Shown: positions 48,733 to 57,799, counted from the stretch's first letter. The stretch is DNA of 64,000 nucleotides from Streptomyces sp. ADI96-02 (GCF_003846185.1 NZ_ML123034.1:487813-551812); one strand, 5' to 3'. The notes: generated from the letters alone by a model not told the origin. Program-made: numbers and translations.

Positions 48733-50059
48733 GCCGTACCCGCCGGGATTCTCCGCGCCGAAGCCGTACTCCCCCGACGAGTTGCGGGCGCTGGACCGCG
48801 CACACGTGTGGCACCCCTACGGCCCGATGCCGGGCCGCCAGGAACCGCTCGTCGTGGAGTCGGCCTCCGGTGTGCGGCTGCGCCTGGCCGAACCGGTCCA
48901 CGGGCAGCGGGAACTGGTCGACGGGATGTCGTCCTGGTGGTCGGCCGTGCACGGATACAACCACCCCGTCCTCAACGAGGCGGCGCGCGGCCAGCTGGAC
49001 CGGATGAGCCACGTGATGTTCGGCGGGCTGACGCATGAGCCCGCCGTCCGGCTGGCCGCCCGGCTGGTGGAGATCACCCCCGAGCCGCTGCGCCATGTCT
49101 TCCTCGCCGACTCCGGCTCCGTGTCCGTCGAGGTCGCGGTCAAGATGTGCCTCCAGTACTGGCGTTCGGCCGGTCGGCCGGAGAAGCGGCGGCTGCTGAC
49201 CTGGCGCGGCGGCTACCACGGGGACACCTGGCAGCCGATGTCGGTGTGCGACCCGGAGGGCGGGATGCACGAGCTGTGGTCGGGGTCCCTGCCCCGGCAG
49301 GTCTTCGCCGACGCGCCGCCGGACGGCTTCGACGCGGAACCCGACGCCGACTACGTACGGCGTCTGCGCGAGCTCGTCGCCCGCCACGCCGACGAGCTGG
49401 CCGCGGTCATCGTGGAGCCGGTCGTGCAGGGAGCGGGCGGCATGCGCTTCCACTCCCCCGCCTATCTGCGAGTGCTGCGCGAGGCGTGCGACGAGATGGA
49501 CGTACTGCTGGTGCTCGACGAGATCGCGACCGGTTTCGGGCGCACCGGAAAGCTCTTCGCCGCCGAACACGCCGGTATCTCGCCGGACGTCATGTGCGTG
49601 GGCAAGGCGCTGACCGGCGGCTACCTCACGATGGCGGCGACGCTGTGCACCTCGCGGGTGGCCGAGGGCATCTCGCGGGGCGAGGTGCCGGTGCTGGCGC
49701 ACGGCCCGACCTTCATGGGCAACCCGCTGGCCGCCGCGGTGGCCTCGGCATCCGTGGACCTGCTGCTCGGGCAGGACTGGGAGGGCGAGGTCCGGCGGAT
49801 CGGGGCGGGACTGCGCGAGGGCCTGGAGCCGGCGCGGGAGATCGAGGGCGTGGCGGACGTGCGCGTCCTCGGGGCGATCGGCGTCGTCCAGCTCGACCAC
49901 GCGGTGGACATGGCGGCCGCGACGCGAGCAGCCGTCCGCGAGGGGGTGTGGCTGCGCCCCTTCCGCGACCTCGTGTACACGATGCCGCCGTACGTCACGG
50001 GCGACGACGACGTGGCGCGGATCTGCCGGGCCGTGTGCGCCGCGGCACGGGAGGGCTGA
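48725..50059 (+). CDS. bioA: Adenosylmethionine-8-amino-7-oxononanoate transaminase BioA
   Basis: Encodes 444 aa. [60 protein letters not shown] and the PLP Lys in [11 protein letters not shown] are typical of BioA. It transfers an amino group from S-adenosylmethionine to the 7-keto position. Overlaps bioB by eight bases and is one base from bioD. Confidence 0.95.
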   Translation: MPEPYPPGFSAPKPYSPDELRALDRAHVWHPYGPMPGRQEPLVVESASGVRLRLAEPVHGQRELVDGMSSWWSAVHGYNHPVLNEAARGQLDRMSHVMFGGLTHEPAVRLAARLVEITPEPLRHVFLADSGSVSVEVAVKMCLQYWRSAGRPEKRRLLTWRGGYHGDTWQPMSVCDPEGGMHELWSGSLPRQVFADAPPDGFDAEPDADYVRRLRELVARHADELAAVIVEPVVQGAGGMRFHSPAYLRVLREACDEMDVLLVLDEIATGFGRTGKLFAAEHAGISPDVMCVGKALTGGYLTMAATLCTSRVAEGISRGEVPVLAHGPTFMGNPLAAAVASASVDLLLGQDWEGEVRRIGAGLREGLEPAREIEGVADVRVLGAIGVVQLDHAVDMAAATRAAVREGVWLRPFRDLVYTMPPYVTGDDDVARICRAVCAAAREG

Positions 50060-50060
50060 G

Positions 50061-50750
50061 ATGACGATCCTGGTGGTGTCCGGTACGGGCACGGAGATCG
50101 GCAAGACGGTGGTCACCGCCGCGGTGGCGGCGGCCTCGCGGGGACGCCGGGTCGCGGTGCTCAAGCCCGCGCAGACCGGCCTCGCGCCCGGCGAGCCCGG
50201 CGACGCGGCCGAGGTGGCACGGCTGGCCGGGGGCGGGGTGACCGCGGTGGAACTGGCCCGGTTCCCCGAGCCGTTGGCCCCGGCCACCGCCGCCCGGCGG
50301 GCGGGCCTCGCCCCGGTGCGGCCGTACGAGGTGGCCGAGGCCGCCGAGAAGCTGGCCGCGGACCACGACCTGGTGCTGGTCGAGGGCGCGGGCGGGCTGC
50401 TCGTCCGGTTCGACGACGACGGCGGCACGCTCGCGGACGCCGCGCGGCTGCTGTCGGCGCCCGTGCTGGTGGTCGCGCCCGCGGGGCTGGGCACGCTCAA
50501 CGCGACCGCGCTCACGGCGGAGGCGCTGAGCCACCGGGGTCTGACGTGCCGGGGCGTCGTGGTGGGCAGCATGCCGCAGGAGCCGGACCTGGCCGCCCGG
50601 TGCAACATCGACGATCTGCCGGTGGCGGCCGGCGCCCCGCTGCTGGGCGCCGTACCGGCCGGGGCGGGAGCGCTGCCGAGCGCCGACTTCGCCGCGCGCG
50701 CGAGGAGTTGGCTCGCCCCGGAACTCGGAGGGACCTGGTCCCCGCGCTGA
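50061..50750 (+). CDS. bioD: Dethiobiotin synthetase BioD
   Basis: Encodes 229 aa. The P-loop is [15 protein letters not shown], with KPAQTG and VEGAGGLLV downstream, the BioD pattern. It closes the ureido ring with CO2 and ATP. It starts one base after bioA, the last gene of bioBAD. No pimelate-supply genes (bioC, bioH, bioW, bioI) are seen in the window. Confidence 0.95.
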   Translation: MTILVVSGTGTEIGKTVVTAAVAAASRGRRVAVLKPAQTGLAPGEPGDAAEVARLAGGGVTAVELARFPEPLAPATAARRAGLAPVRPYEVAEAAEKLAADHDLVLVEGAGGLLVRFDDDGGTLADAARLLSAPVLVVAPAGLGTLNATALTAEALSHRGLTCRGVVVGSMPQEPDLAARCNIDDLPVAAGAPLLGAVPAGAGALPSADFAARARSWLAPELGGTWSPR

Positions 50751-50812
50751 CGGACGGGCCTCGTCGATCGGGCGGGATCGGCGATGCCCCTGCGGCGGTT
50801 GCGGCGGCCCGG

Positions 50813-51358
50813 TCAGGAGGGGCTGTCCAGCTGGTCCGCCATGGCCCGCAGCGCGTCGGCCAGCTCCTTCTCGGTGGGCAGCCGGTCGACCTTGGTGTTC
50901 AGCTCGTCGATGCGCCGCTCCAGCTCGCCGAGGTCCGCCGGGGGGCTCGGCTGCGGATCCGGGTCCATCGGAGGGATGCTGGGCTGCGGCCAACTCGTCG
51001 GCGAGGGGCCGGTCGGGGCGGGGCTGGGCGAGGCGGTGGGATCGGTTCCGCCGGAGCCGCCCGGGTCGCCACCATCGGAACCCCCGTCGCCGCCCTCGGA
51101 ACCGCCGTCACCGGTGCCTCCCGTGCCGGGCTCCGGCAGCATGGGCGTCGGCCCGCCCGGCTGCTCGCCGCCGCCCGCACCGCTCGCGCCCGACGAGCCG
51201 GCCGAGAGCCCGCCGGTCGGGTCGCCGGCGCCCGGTTCGTCGGAGGTCCCGGCCGCGATCGCTCCGCCCACGGCGAGCAGGACGGCGGCGGCGGCGCCGA
51301 CGACCGCGAGGGTCATGCGTCCGGCGCGCTGGATGGTCGTGTCCGTCATCGGTGTCAT
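50813..51358 (-). CDS. Membrane-anchored protein with Gly/Pro-rich linker and C-terminal coiled coil
   Basis: Encodes 181 aa. One membrane segment (about residues 15-37), then about 100 residues rich in Gly, Ser, Pro and Asp, then a short predicted coiled coil (LGELERRIDELNTKVDRLPTEKELADALRAMADQL). It is likely exposed outside with the coil held away from the membrane. ATG 51358 is chosen because TAGCGT lies exactly seven bases upstream, a leaderless layout; no ribosome-binding site is visible. I do not recognise a family. Confidence 0.7.
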   Translation of the reverse strand: MTPMTDTTIQRAGRMTLAVVGAAAAVLLAVGGAIAAGTSDEPGAGDPTGGLSAGSSGASGAGGGEQPGGPTPMLPEPGTGGTGDGGSEGGDGGSDGGDPGGSGGTDPTASPSPAPTGPSPTSWPQPSIPPMDPDPQPSPPADLGELERRIDELNTKVDRLPTEKELADALRAMADQLDSPS

Positions 51359-51423
51359 GGACCGGACGCTACGCACGGCGGGCCCCCGGACGGGTCCGTT
51401 CCGGCGGGTGCGCACAAGGGGAC

Positions 51424-51795
51424 TCAGACGCTCCACTGCCGGAGCTCGTCGGCGATGGCCCGCACGTCCGCCTTGCCCCCCTTGACCAGCAGCGCCAGAT
51501 CGCGGACCTGCTCCGGCGAGGTGATGACCTTCAGCCCGGAGGAGACGAGATAGCCGTACGCGACGGCGGAGGCGAACATGGCGTTGGAGTGCTCCAGGGC
51601 GGGCACGTGCAGCAGGAGCTGCAGCAGCGCCGCGGCCCGCGCGTGCGGGTCGCTGTAGACGGGGCTGCCGAAGATCTCCGCCTCATGGCGGGCGACGGCG
51701 GCGACGAGCGCACCCCAGTCGACGACCTGCGGATCGCCGGGGGTCTTGTGCTCGGCGACCATGAGCAGCCAGGAGAGGTCGATCCGCAGGTTCAA
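51424..51795 (-). CDS. Fic/Doc-like toxin component with degenerate Fic motif
   Basis: Encodes 123 aa from a TTG start inside TTGA, overlapping the antitoxin stop. The layout RAAALLQLLLHVPALEHSNAMFASAVAYGYLVSSG aligns with the Doc/Fic core (AALLxxLxxHPFxDGNKRTA), but the catalytic HPFxDGNKR is replaced by VPALEHSNAMF (residues 64-74), retaining only one His and the Asn. AMPylation or kinase activity is thus doubtful. The size and the coupled RHH antitoxin gene fit a type II toxin-antitoxin pair known in Streptomyces. Confidence 0.75.
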   Translation of the reverse strand: MNLRIDLSWLLMVAEHKTPGDPQVVDWGALVAAVARHEAEIFGSPVYSDPHARAAALLQLLLHVPALEHSNAMFASAVAYGYLVSSGLKVITSPEQVRDLALLVKGGKADVRAIADELRQWSV

Positions 51796-52019
51796 CGGGC
51801 GCCTTCGCGCTCCGGGCCGAACTCCTCGGCGAACACCGACTCGTACTGCTTCATGAAGTCGGCGGCGGCCTCGACGAACGTGTGTCCCACCTCGCCCGCG
51901 TCCTGCTGGACCAGCTCCTCTATGTAGCGGTTCACGCTCACCCCCCGCTGCAGCGCGCGTTGCCGCGCCGCCTCGGCGGTGGCCTCGTCCACTCGAACGT
52001 TCAGCTGGGTCTTGGGCAC
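51792..52019 (-). CDS. Ribbon-helix-helix antitoxin
   Basis: Encodes 75 aa. The N-terminal 45 residues (TQLNVRVDEATAEAARQRALQRGVSVNRYIEELVQQ) form an Arc/MetJ-like ribbon-helix-helix DNA-binding unit; the acidic C-terminus (FMKQYESVFAEEFGPE) should bind the toxin. It overlaps the Fic-like gene by four bases. A perfect palindrome lies eight bases upstream of its start. Confidence 0.82.
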   Translation of the reverse strand: MPKTQLNVRVDEATAEAARQRALQRGVSVNRYIEELVQQDAGEVGHTFVEAAADFMKQYESVFAEEFGPEREGAR

Positions 52020-52027
52020 GCTCCCAC

Positions 52028-52047
52028 GCTAGCGCGATGGCGCTAGC
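52028..52047. promoter_or_regulatory. Operator palindrome of the toxin-antitoxin pair
   Basis: GCTAGCGC and GCGCTAGC are perfect 8-bp inverted arms around GATG, directly upstream of the antitoxin start. This is where autorepression by an RHH dimer-of-dimers is expected. Confidence 0.75.
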
Positions 52048-52147
52048 ACCGGCAAGAGGAGGGCCCGGCGGCCGGCACCGGTGCGGCCGCGTCCTCCCGC
52101 CGACGCTCTACGATGAGATGTCATCCAGCCATCCCCTGCCGAAAGGT

Positions 52148-52240
52148 GTGAGCGTCCGCCCATGGGCGAGCCTCCCCGTAGCCGTATCCCCCGATACCGC
52201 GCGATCCTCCCGCCCCTGCCCGACCATGGGACGGAGGTGA
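52148..52240 (+). CDS. Possible 30-codon leader ORF before the first CNNM gene
   Basis: A GTG-start ORF (30 codons, Pro/Ser/Arg-rich) runs through the leader of the CNNM gene and stops at 52238-52240 inside the GGAGGTGA ribosome-binding site. AAAGG lies a few bases before the GTG. A TACGAT box at 52108-52113 could be the promoter. Coding status is uncertain; it may only be leader RNA. Confidence 0.3.
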   Translation: MSVRPWASLPVAVSPDTARSSRPCPTMGRR

Positions 52241-52244
52241 ACCG

Positions 52245-53582
52245 ATGATCGAAGTCCTGCTGCTGTTCGTCGCCCTGCTGCTCTGCCTCGCGTGCGGCGC
52301 GTTCGTCGCGGCCGAGTTCTCCCTGACCACCGTGGAGCGCGGAGAGCTGGAAGCGGCTGCCGAGCGGGGCGACCGGGGGGCCGCGAGCGCGCTGAAGGCC
52401 GTCCGCAGCCTCACGTTCCAGCTCTCGGGCGCGCAGCTGGGGATCACGGTGACCAACCTGGTCATCGGCATGCTCTCCGAACCGTCCATCGCCAAGCTCA
52501 TCCGGGGCCCGGTCGAGGCGGCGGGGCTGTCGCCGGCCGTCGCCTCGACGCTGGCGCTGGTCATCGGGACCGCCCTGTCGACCGTGGTGCTGATGGTGGT
52601 CGGCGAGCTGGTGCCGAAGAACTGGGCGATCTCCTCGCCGCTGGCCGTGGCCAAGGCCGTGGCCACCCCGCACCGGTTCTTCACCGCGGTGTTCCGGCCC
52701 TTCATCAGCCACCTCAACAACACGGCCAACCGGATCGTGCGCCGCTTCGGGCTGGAGCCCACCGAGGAGCTGGCGTCGGCGCGCAGCCCGCAGGAGCTGG
52801 TGGCGCTGGCCCGGCACTCCGCGAAGGAGGGGGCGCTGGAGGCGGACACGGCCGAGCTGTTCGTCCGCACGCTGAACCTGGCGGAACTGACCGCGGAGAA
52901 CGTGATGACCCCGCGCGTTCAGGTGACGGCGCTGGAGGTGCACGCGACGGCCGAGGACGTCGCGAACGCCACCCGGGCGACCGGCCTGTCCCGCTTCCCC
53001 GTGTACCGGGGCAGCCTGGACACGGTCGTGGGCGTGGCCCACATCAAGGACGTCCTGGCGATCCCGGCCGACCAGCGCCCCCGCAAGCGGGTCTCGGAGA
53101 TGCTGCGCGAACCCCTGCTCGTACCGGAGACGCTGACCGTGGACCGGCTGCTGGACCGGCTGTCGGGGAGGCTCGCCATGGCGGTCGTGATCGACGAGTA
53201 CGGCGGCACGGCGGGCGTGGCGACCTTGGAGGACATCGTGGAGGAAGTCGTCGGAGAGGTCCGTGACGAGCACGACCCCCACGAGACACCCGATCTCGCG
53301 GCCGCCGGGGAGGACGCCGACGGCCGCACCCTGTGGTCGGCGGACGGCGCGGCCCGTACCGACCAGCTCGAAACGATCGGACTGCGGGTGCCGGACGGAC
53401 CGTACGAGACGCTCGCGGGGCTGATCGCCGCCGAGATCGGACGGATCCCGACCGTGGACGACACCGTCGAGCTGGAGGGATGGCGGATCGACGTGGTGGA
53501 CGCGTCGGGCCGCCGGGCCGCGCGGGCGCTGCTGCACGCGCCGCTGCCCGGCTCCGAGGAGCGGACGGAGGGGGAAAGGTGA
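52245..53582 (+). CDS. CNNM/CorC (HlyC) family membrane protein with CBS domains
   Basis: Encodes 445 aa. An N-terminal CNNM (DUF21) membrane domain spans about residues 1-190 with GELVPKNWAIS. A CBS pair follows (NVMTPRVQV ... GLSRFPVYRG ... VVGVAHIKDVL), and the C-terminus is the CorC/HlyC domain (YGGTAGVATLEDIVEEVVGEVRDE). The family is linked to Mg2+/Co2+ export. Strong GGAGGTGA site upstream. Its stop overlaps the GTG of the next gene. Confidence 0.92.
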   Translation: MIEVLLLFVALLLCLACGAFVAAEFSLTTVERGELEAAAERGDRGAASALKAVRSLTFQLSGAQLGITVTNLVIGMLSEPSIAKLIRGPVEAAGLSPAVASTLALVIGTALSTVVLMVVGELVPKNWAISSPLAVAKAVATPHRFFTAVFRPFISHLNNTANRIVRRFGLEPTEELASARSPQELVALARHSAKEGALEADTAELFVRTLNLAELTAENVMTPRVQVTALEVHATAEDVANATRATGLSRFPVYRGSLDTVVGVAHIKDVLAIPADQRPRKRVSEMLREPLLVPETLTVDRLLDRLSGRLAMAVVIDEYGGTAGVATLEDIVEEVVGEVRDEHDPHETPDLAAAGEDADGRTLWSADGAARTDQLETIGLRVPDGPYETLAGLIAAEIGRIPTVDDTVELEGWRIDVVDASGRRAARALLHAPLPGSEERTEGER

Positions 53583-54598
53583 TCGTTCTTCAGCTCTTCA
53601 TCGGGCTGCTGACCCTGGTGGTCAACGCCTTCTTCGTGGGTGCCGAGTTCGCCCTGATCTCGGTGCGCCGCAGTCAGATCGAGCCCGAGGCGGAGGCCGG
53701 GAACCGGCGGGCCCGCAGCGTCATCTGGGGCCTGGAGCACGTCTCCGCGCTGCTCGCCGCCGCACAGCTGGGCATCACGCTCTGCACCCTGGTGCTGGGC
53801 ATCGTGGCCGAACCCGCCATCGCCCACCTGCTGGAGCCGGCGTTCGACGCGATCGGCGTGCCGCACGGACTCGTGCACCCGATCTCGTTCGTGATCGCGC
53901 TGGCCGTGGCGACGTATCTGCACATGCTGCTGGGCGAGATGGTCCCGAAGAACATCTCCCTGGCCGAACCGGCGCGCAGCGCGCTGCTCCTCGGCCCGCC
54001 GCTGGTCGCCCTGGCCCGCGCCCTGCGCCCGGTGATCTTCACGATCAACTCCTTCGCCAACGCCCTGCTCAAGCTGTTGCGGGTGGAGACGAGGGACGAG
54101 GTGTCGGCGACGTTCTCGGACGACGAGCTGGCCCGGCTGGTGAAGGACGCCGGGGACGCGGGGCTGGTCGACGACCGTTCCGCGGAGCGGCTGCGCCACG
54201 CCCTGGAGCTTGGCCGACGTCCGGTGCGGGACGTGGTCATGCCGGTGGAGCGCGTCCTGTACACGCGGGTCGGCACCACGCCCGAGGAGCTGGAGCGGCT
54301 GTCCTCGGAGTCCGGGTTCTCGCGCTTCCCGGTGATGGGCAGCGAGGAGCGCATCCTCGGCTACCTCCATGTGAAGGACGCCCTGGACGCCGCGCCCCGT
54401 GACGTCCCGTTCCCGGTGACCGCCCTGCGGCCGATCGCGCGCGTACGGGCGGCGACCCCGCTGGACGACGTGCTGACCGCCCTGCGGCGCAGCCGGACCC
54501 ATCTGGCGGCCGTCCTCGACGAGGACGACCGGCTGGCCGGGATGGTCACCATGGAGGACGTGCTGCGCGAGCTCGTGGGCCGGCCCCAGCCGCGCTGA
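53579..54598 (+). CDS. Second CNNM/CBS membrane protein
   Basis: Encodes 339 aa from a GTG with AAAGG-type upstream sequence inside the preceding gene. CNNM domain (NAFFVGAEFALISVRRSQIE, GEMVPKNISLAEPAR) and CBS pair (RDVVMPVERV, SGFSRFPVMG, ILGYLHVKDALD) are present, but it ends at MVTMEDVLRELVG and lacks the CorC/HlyC domain of its neighbour. The four-base overlap suggests the two form a heteromeric transporter; that is inference. Confidence 0.9.
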   Translation: MIVLQLFIGLLTLVVNAFFVGAEFALISVRRSQIEPEAEAGNRRARSVIWGLEHVSALLAAAQLGITLCTLVLGIVAEPAIAHLLEPAFDAIGVPHGLVHPISFVIALAVATYLHMLLGEMVPKNISLAEPARSALLLGPPLVALARALRPVIFTINSFANALLKLLRVETRDEVSATFSDDELARLVKDAGDAGLVDDRSAERLRHALELGRRPVRDVVMPVERVLYTRVGTTPEELERLSSESGFSRFPVMGSEERILGYLHVKDALDAAPRDVPFPVTALRPIARVRAATPLDDVLTALRRSRTHLAAVLDEDDRLAGMVTMEDVLRELVGRPQPR

Positions 54599-54628
54599 CC
54601 TGCCCGGGGCGACCGCTCGCGGGGCCTC

Positions 54629-54704
54629 GGCGGGCGTCCGCGGTGTGGCTGCGGCGGGCGTCCGCGGTGCGGGGCGGCAGGCGTCCGCGGTGCCGGGCGG
54701 CAGG
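54629..54704. repeat. Three imperfect 24-bp direct repeats upstream of the GDSL gene
   Basis: The core GGCGTCCGCGGTG recurs three times at about 24-bp spacing with small variants. The array ends just before a TAGAAT -10 box and so lies where the -35 region and upstream elements of the next promoter belong. Confidence 0.75.
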
Positions 54705-54708
54705 GCGA

Positions 54709-54714
54709 TAGAAT
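54709..54714 (+). promoter_or_regulatory. -10 box of the GDSL hydrolase gene
   Basis: TAGAAT lies nine bases before the ATG at 54724, so the transcript should have a very short leader. No consensus -35 was found; the direct repeats occupy that place. Confidence 0.5.
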
Positions 54715-54723
54715 CACCGGGCC

Positions 54724-55578
54724 ATGGAATTGAATGCCTCCTACACCAGTCTCGTCGCGGTCGGCGACTCGTTCACCGAGGGCATGTCGGATCTGCTGCC
54801 CGACGGCACCTACCGGGGCTGGGCCGACGTCCTCGCGTCGAGGCTGGCGCTGCGCTCCCCGGGCTTCCGGTACGCCAACCTCGCCGTGCGCGGCAAGCTC
54901 ATCGGGCAGATCGTCGACGAGCAGGTGGGGGCGGCGGCGGCTCTCAAGGCGGACGTGGTCACGCTCGTCGGAGGGCTCAACGACACACTGCGCCCGAAGT
55001 GCGACATGGGCATGGTCAAGGGGCGGCTGGAGGAGGCCGTGGAGCGGCTGGCGCCTTCCTGCAAGCAGCTGGTGCTGATGCGCAGCCCCGGGCGCGAGGG
55101 GCCCGTGATGCGGCGCTTCCGGCCCCGTATGGAGGAGCTGTTCGCCCTGGTCGACGACCTGGCGGACCGGCACGGCGCACTGGTCGTCGACCTCTACGGC
55201 GTACCGGCGATGGGCGATCCGCGGTTGTGGGACATCGACCGGCTGCATCTCGGGGCCGAGGGGCATCTGAGGGTCGCCGAGGCGGTCTGGCAGGCCCTGG
55301 GGCTGCCCGCCGAGCTGGACTGGCGTACGCCGGTACCGGTCTCCGCCCCGCCGCACTGGGCCGCGCGCCGGTTCGAGGACGCCCGCTTCGCCCGTCAGCA
55401 CCTGGTGCCCTGGATCGGGCGCAGGCTCACCGGACGGTCCTCCGGCGACGGACGGGCGGGCGCGCAGTTCGACGCCGCGACGGGAGCGGCCTTCTGGGTC
55501 TCGCCCCGGGGCGAGGGGACGCCCGGCCCGGTGACCGGTTGGCACCGCCTGGACGGGGCCGGGGCCGACCTGCGGTAG
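54724..55578 (+). CDS. SGNH/GDSL-family hydrolase
   Basis: Encodes 284 aa. Block I is AVGDSFTEGMS (nucleophile Ser), block III GGLNDT and block V DRLHLGAEGH (Asp and His). No signal peptide is visible, so it is likely cytoplasmic. The ester substrate is unknown. It starts nine bases after a TAGAAT box without a clear ribosome-binding site. Confidence 0.9.
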   Translation: MELNASYTSLVAVGDSFTEGMSDLLPDGTYRGWADVLASRLALRSPGFRYANLAVRGKLIGQIVDEQVGAAAALKADVVTLVGGLNDTLRPKCDMGMVKGRLEEAVERLAPSCKQLVLMRSPGREGPVMRRFRPRMEELFALVDDLADRHGALVVDLYGVPAMGDPRLWDIDRLHLGAEGHLRVAEAVWQALGLPAELDWRTPVPVSAPPHWAARRFEDARFARQHLVPWIGRRLTGRSSGDGRAGAQFDAATGAAFWVSPRGEGTPGPVTGWHRLDGAGADLR

Positions 55579-55736
55579 GTCCGGCGGAATCCGCACGCCC
55601 GGCGCGGTCCGTGCGCGCGACGGTCCGCCCGGCCGAGCGCGGGGCGGTCCGGGCGGCGGGGCTTGGAGTGGGACCCCGCCGCGCCTTGTAGCAAGCCACG
55701 AACCGGCCCGCGGTGCCGGCCTGCGCAAACCGCCAG

Positions 55737-55742
55737 TAGAAT
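55737..55742 (+). promoter_or_regulatory. -10 box of purB
   Basis: TAGAAT lies eight bases before the GTG start of purB, suggesting a leaderless or nearly leaderless transcript, as for the preceding GDSL gene. Confidence 0.5.
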
Positions 55743-55750
55743 CCGGCTAC

Positions 55751-57193
55751 GTGACTGCTGTGTCTGCGAAGCCTCGCATCCCCAATGTCCTGGCCGGCCG
55801 CTACGCCTCCACGGAGCTGGCCGTCCTCTGGTCCCCCGAGCAGAAGGTGAAGCTGGAGCGTCAGCTGTGGCTGGCGGTGCTGCGCGCTCAGAAGGACCTC
55901 GGGATCGAGGTCCCGGACGCGGCTCCGGCCGACTACGAGCGGGTGCTCGACCAGGTCGACCTGGCGTCGATCGCGGAGCGCGAGAAGATCACGCGGCACG
56001 ACGTGAAGGCCCGGATCGAGGAGTTCAACGCCCTCGCCGGACACGAGCAGGTCCACAAGGGCATGACGTCCCGGGATCTGACGGAGAACGTCGAGCAGTT
56101 GCAGATCCGGCTCTCGCTGGAGCTGATGCGCGACCGCACGGTGGCCGTGCTAGCACGGCTCGGCAAGCTCGCGGCCGAGTACGGCGAACTCGTCATGGCC
56201 GGCCGCTCGCACAACGTCGCCGCGCAGGCGACCACGCTCGGCAAGCGCTTCGCGACCGCCGCCGACGAACTCCTGGTGGCCTACGGGCGGCTGGAGGACC
56301 TGCTCTCCCGCTACCCGCTGCGCGGCATCAAGGGCCCGGTCGGCACGGCGCAGGACATGCTCGACCTGCTCGGCGGCGACGCCGACAAGCTCGCCGACCT
56401 GGAGCAGCGGATCGCCGGGCACCTCGGCTTCGCCCAGGCGTTCACCTCGGTCGGCCAGGTCTACCCCCGTTCGCTCGACTACGACGTGGTCACCGCGCTC
56501 GTCCAGCTCGCCGCCGCGCCCTCCTCGGTGGCCAAGACCATCCGCCTGATGGCCGGCCACGAGCTGGTGACCGAGGGCTTCAAGCCCGGCCAGGTCGGCT
56601 CGTCCGCGATGCCCCACAAGATGAACACGCGTTCCTGCGAGCGGGTCAACGGCCTGATGGTGATCCTGCGCGGCTACGCCTCGATGACGGGCGAGCTGGC
56701 GGGCGACCAGTGGAACGAGGGCGACGTCTCGTGCTCCGTGGTCCGCCGGGTCGCGCTGCCGGACGCCTTCTTCGCCTTCGACGGTCTGCTGGAGACCTTC
56801 CTGACGGTGCTGGACGAGTTCGGCGCGTTCCCCGCCGTCGTGGCGCGGGAGCTGGACCGCTACCTCCCGTTCCTCGCGACCACCAAGGTCCTCATGGGCG
56901 CCGTGCGGGCCGGGGTGGGCCGCGAGGTGGCGCACGAGGCGATCAAGGAGAACGCGGTCGCCTCCGCGCTGGCGATGCGGGAGCGGGGGGCCGAGCGCAA
57001 CGAGCTGCTCGACAAGCTGGCCGCCGACGAGCGCATTCCGCTGGACCGTGCGGAGCTGGACGCGCTGATGGCGGACAAGCTGTCGTTCACGGGGGCAGCG
57101 GGCGACCAGGTGGCGTCGGTGGTGTCCCGGATCGAGGAGATCACCAAGCAGCACCCGGGGGCCGCGGGCTACACCCCCGGCTCGATCCTCTGA
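55751..57193 (+). CDS. purB: Adenylosuccinate lyase
   Basis: Encodes 480 aa. The superfamily signature GSSAMPHKMNTRSCERV, the TSRDLTENVEQ block and the catalytic His segment GRSHNVAAQATT are intact. It acts twice in purine synthesis (SAICAR to AICAR; adenylosuccinate to AMP). The GTG start fits the upstream TAGAAT box. The mug gene follows 19 bases downstream. Confidence 0.95.
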   Translation: MTAVSAKPRIPNVLAGRYASTELAVLWSPEQKVKLERQLWLAVLRAQKDLGIEVPDAAPADYERVLDQVDLASIAEREKITRHDVKARIEEFNALAGHEQVHKGMTSRDLTENVEQLQIRLSLELMRDRTVAVLARLGKLAAEYGELVMAGRSHNVAAQATTLGKRFATAADELLVAYGRLEDLLSRYPLRGIKGPVGTAQDMLDLLGGDADKLADLEQRIAGHLGFAQAFTSVGQVYPRSLDYDVVTALVQLAAAPSSVAKTIRLMAGHELVTEGFKPGQVGSSAMPHKMNTRSCERVNGLMVILRGYASMTGELAGDQWNEGDVSCSVVRRVALPDAFFAFDGLLETFLTVLDEFGAFPAVVARELDRYLPFLATTKVLMGAVRAGVGREVAHEAIKENAVASALAMRERGAERNELLDKLAADERIPLDRAELDALMADKLSFTGAAGDQVASVVSRIEEITKQHPGAAGYTPGSIL

Positions 57194-57212
57194 CCGGCCG
57201 CTCGCCTTCCGT

Positions 57213-57764
57213 ATGACACCCGAAGAGCTCCGGGCCGCCCGCGACCGCGTCGTTCCCGATGTGGCCGCGAGCGGTCTGGACGTGCTGTTCTGCGGCATCA
57301 ACCCGAGCCTGACGACGGCCGCCACGGGCCACCACTTCGCGCATCCGGGAAATCGCTTCTGGCCGGTCCTGCACCGGTCGGGGTTCACGCCCCGGCAACT
57401 CCTGCCCTCCGAGCAGGGCGAGTTGCCCGGTCTGGGACTCGGCATCACCAACGTCGTAGCGCGGGCCACCGCACGGGCGGACGAGCTGGACGCGGAGGAG
57501 TTCCGGGCGGGCGGGGCCGATCTGGCCGCGAAGGTCGAGCGGCTGGCTCCGGCGTGGCTGGCCGTGGTGGGCATCACCGCCTACCGCTCGGCGTTCGGGG
57601 AACCGCGCGCCGGGATCGGGCCGCAGGAGCGCCTGATCGGCGGGTCCCACGTGTGGGCCCTGCCCAACCCCAGCGGGCTCAACGCCCACTGGACCGTCGC
57701 CACCATGGCGGAGGAGTACGCCCGTCTCCGCGCGGCCGTCCTGACGTCGCGTCGGGCCTCCTGA
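57213..57764 (+). CDS. mug: Mismatch-specific uracil/thymine DNA glycosylase (Mug/TDG)
   Basis: Encodes 183 aa. Motif 1 is FCGINPSL with the HPGNRFWPVLHRSGF block; motif 2 is LPNPSGLNAHW. These are the Mug-type catalytic Asn and intercalation loops. It removes uracil or thymine opposite guanine. It lies 19 bases after purB and may be co-transcribed. Confidence 0.92.
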   Translation: MTPEELRAARDRVVPDVAASGLDVLFCGINPSLTTAATGHHFAHPGNRFWPVLHRSGFTPRQLLPSEQGELPGLGLGITNVVARATARADELDAEEFRAGGADLAAKVERLAPAWLAVVGITAYRSAFGEPRAGIGPQERLIGGSHVWALPNPSGLNAHWTVATMAEEYARLRAAVLTSRRAS

Positions 57765-57799
57765 TCCCTGCTCCTGATCCCGGCTCCCGGTGTCGGTTC

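Noticed and set aside
52108..52244. Leader of the CNNM gene considered as an M-box (ykoK) Mg riboswitch
   Set aside because: The conserved M-box blocks could not be found; only a GTATC/GATAC mini-hairpin is present.
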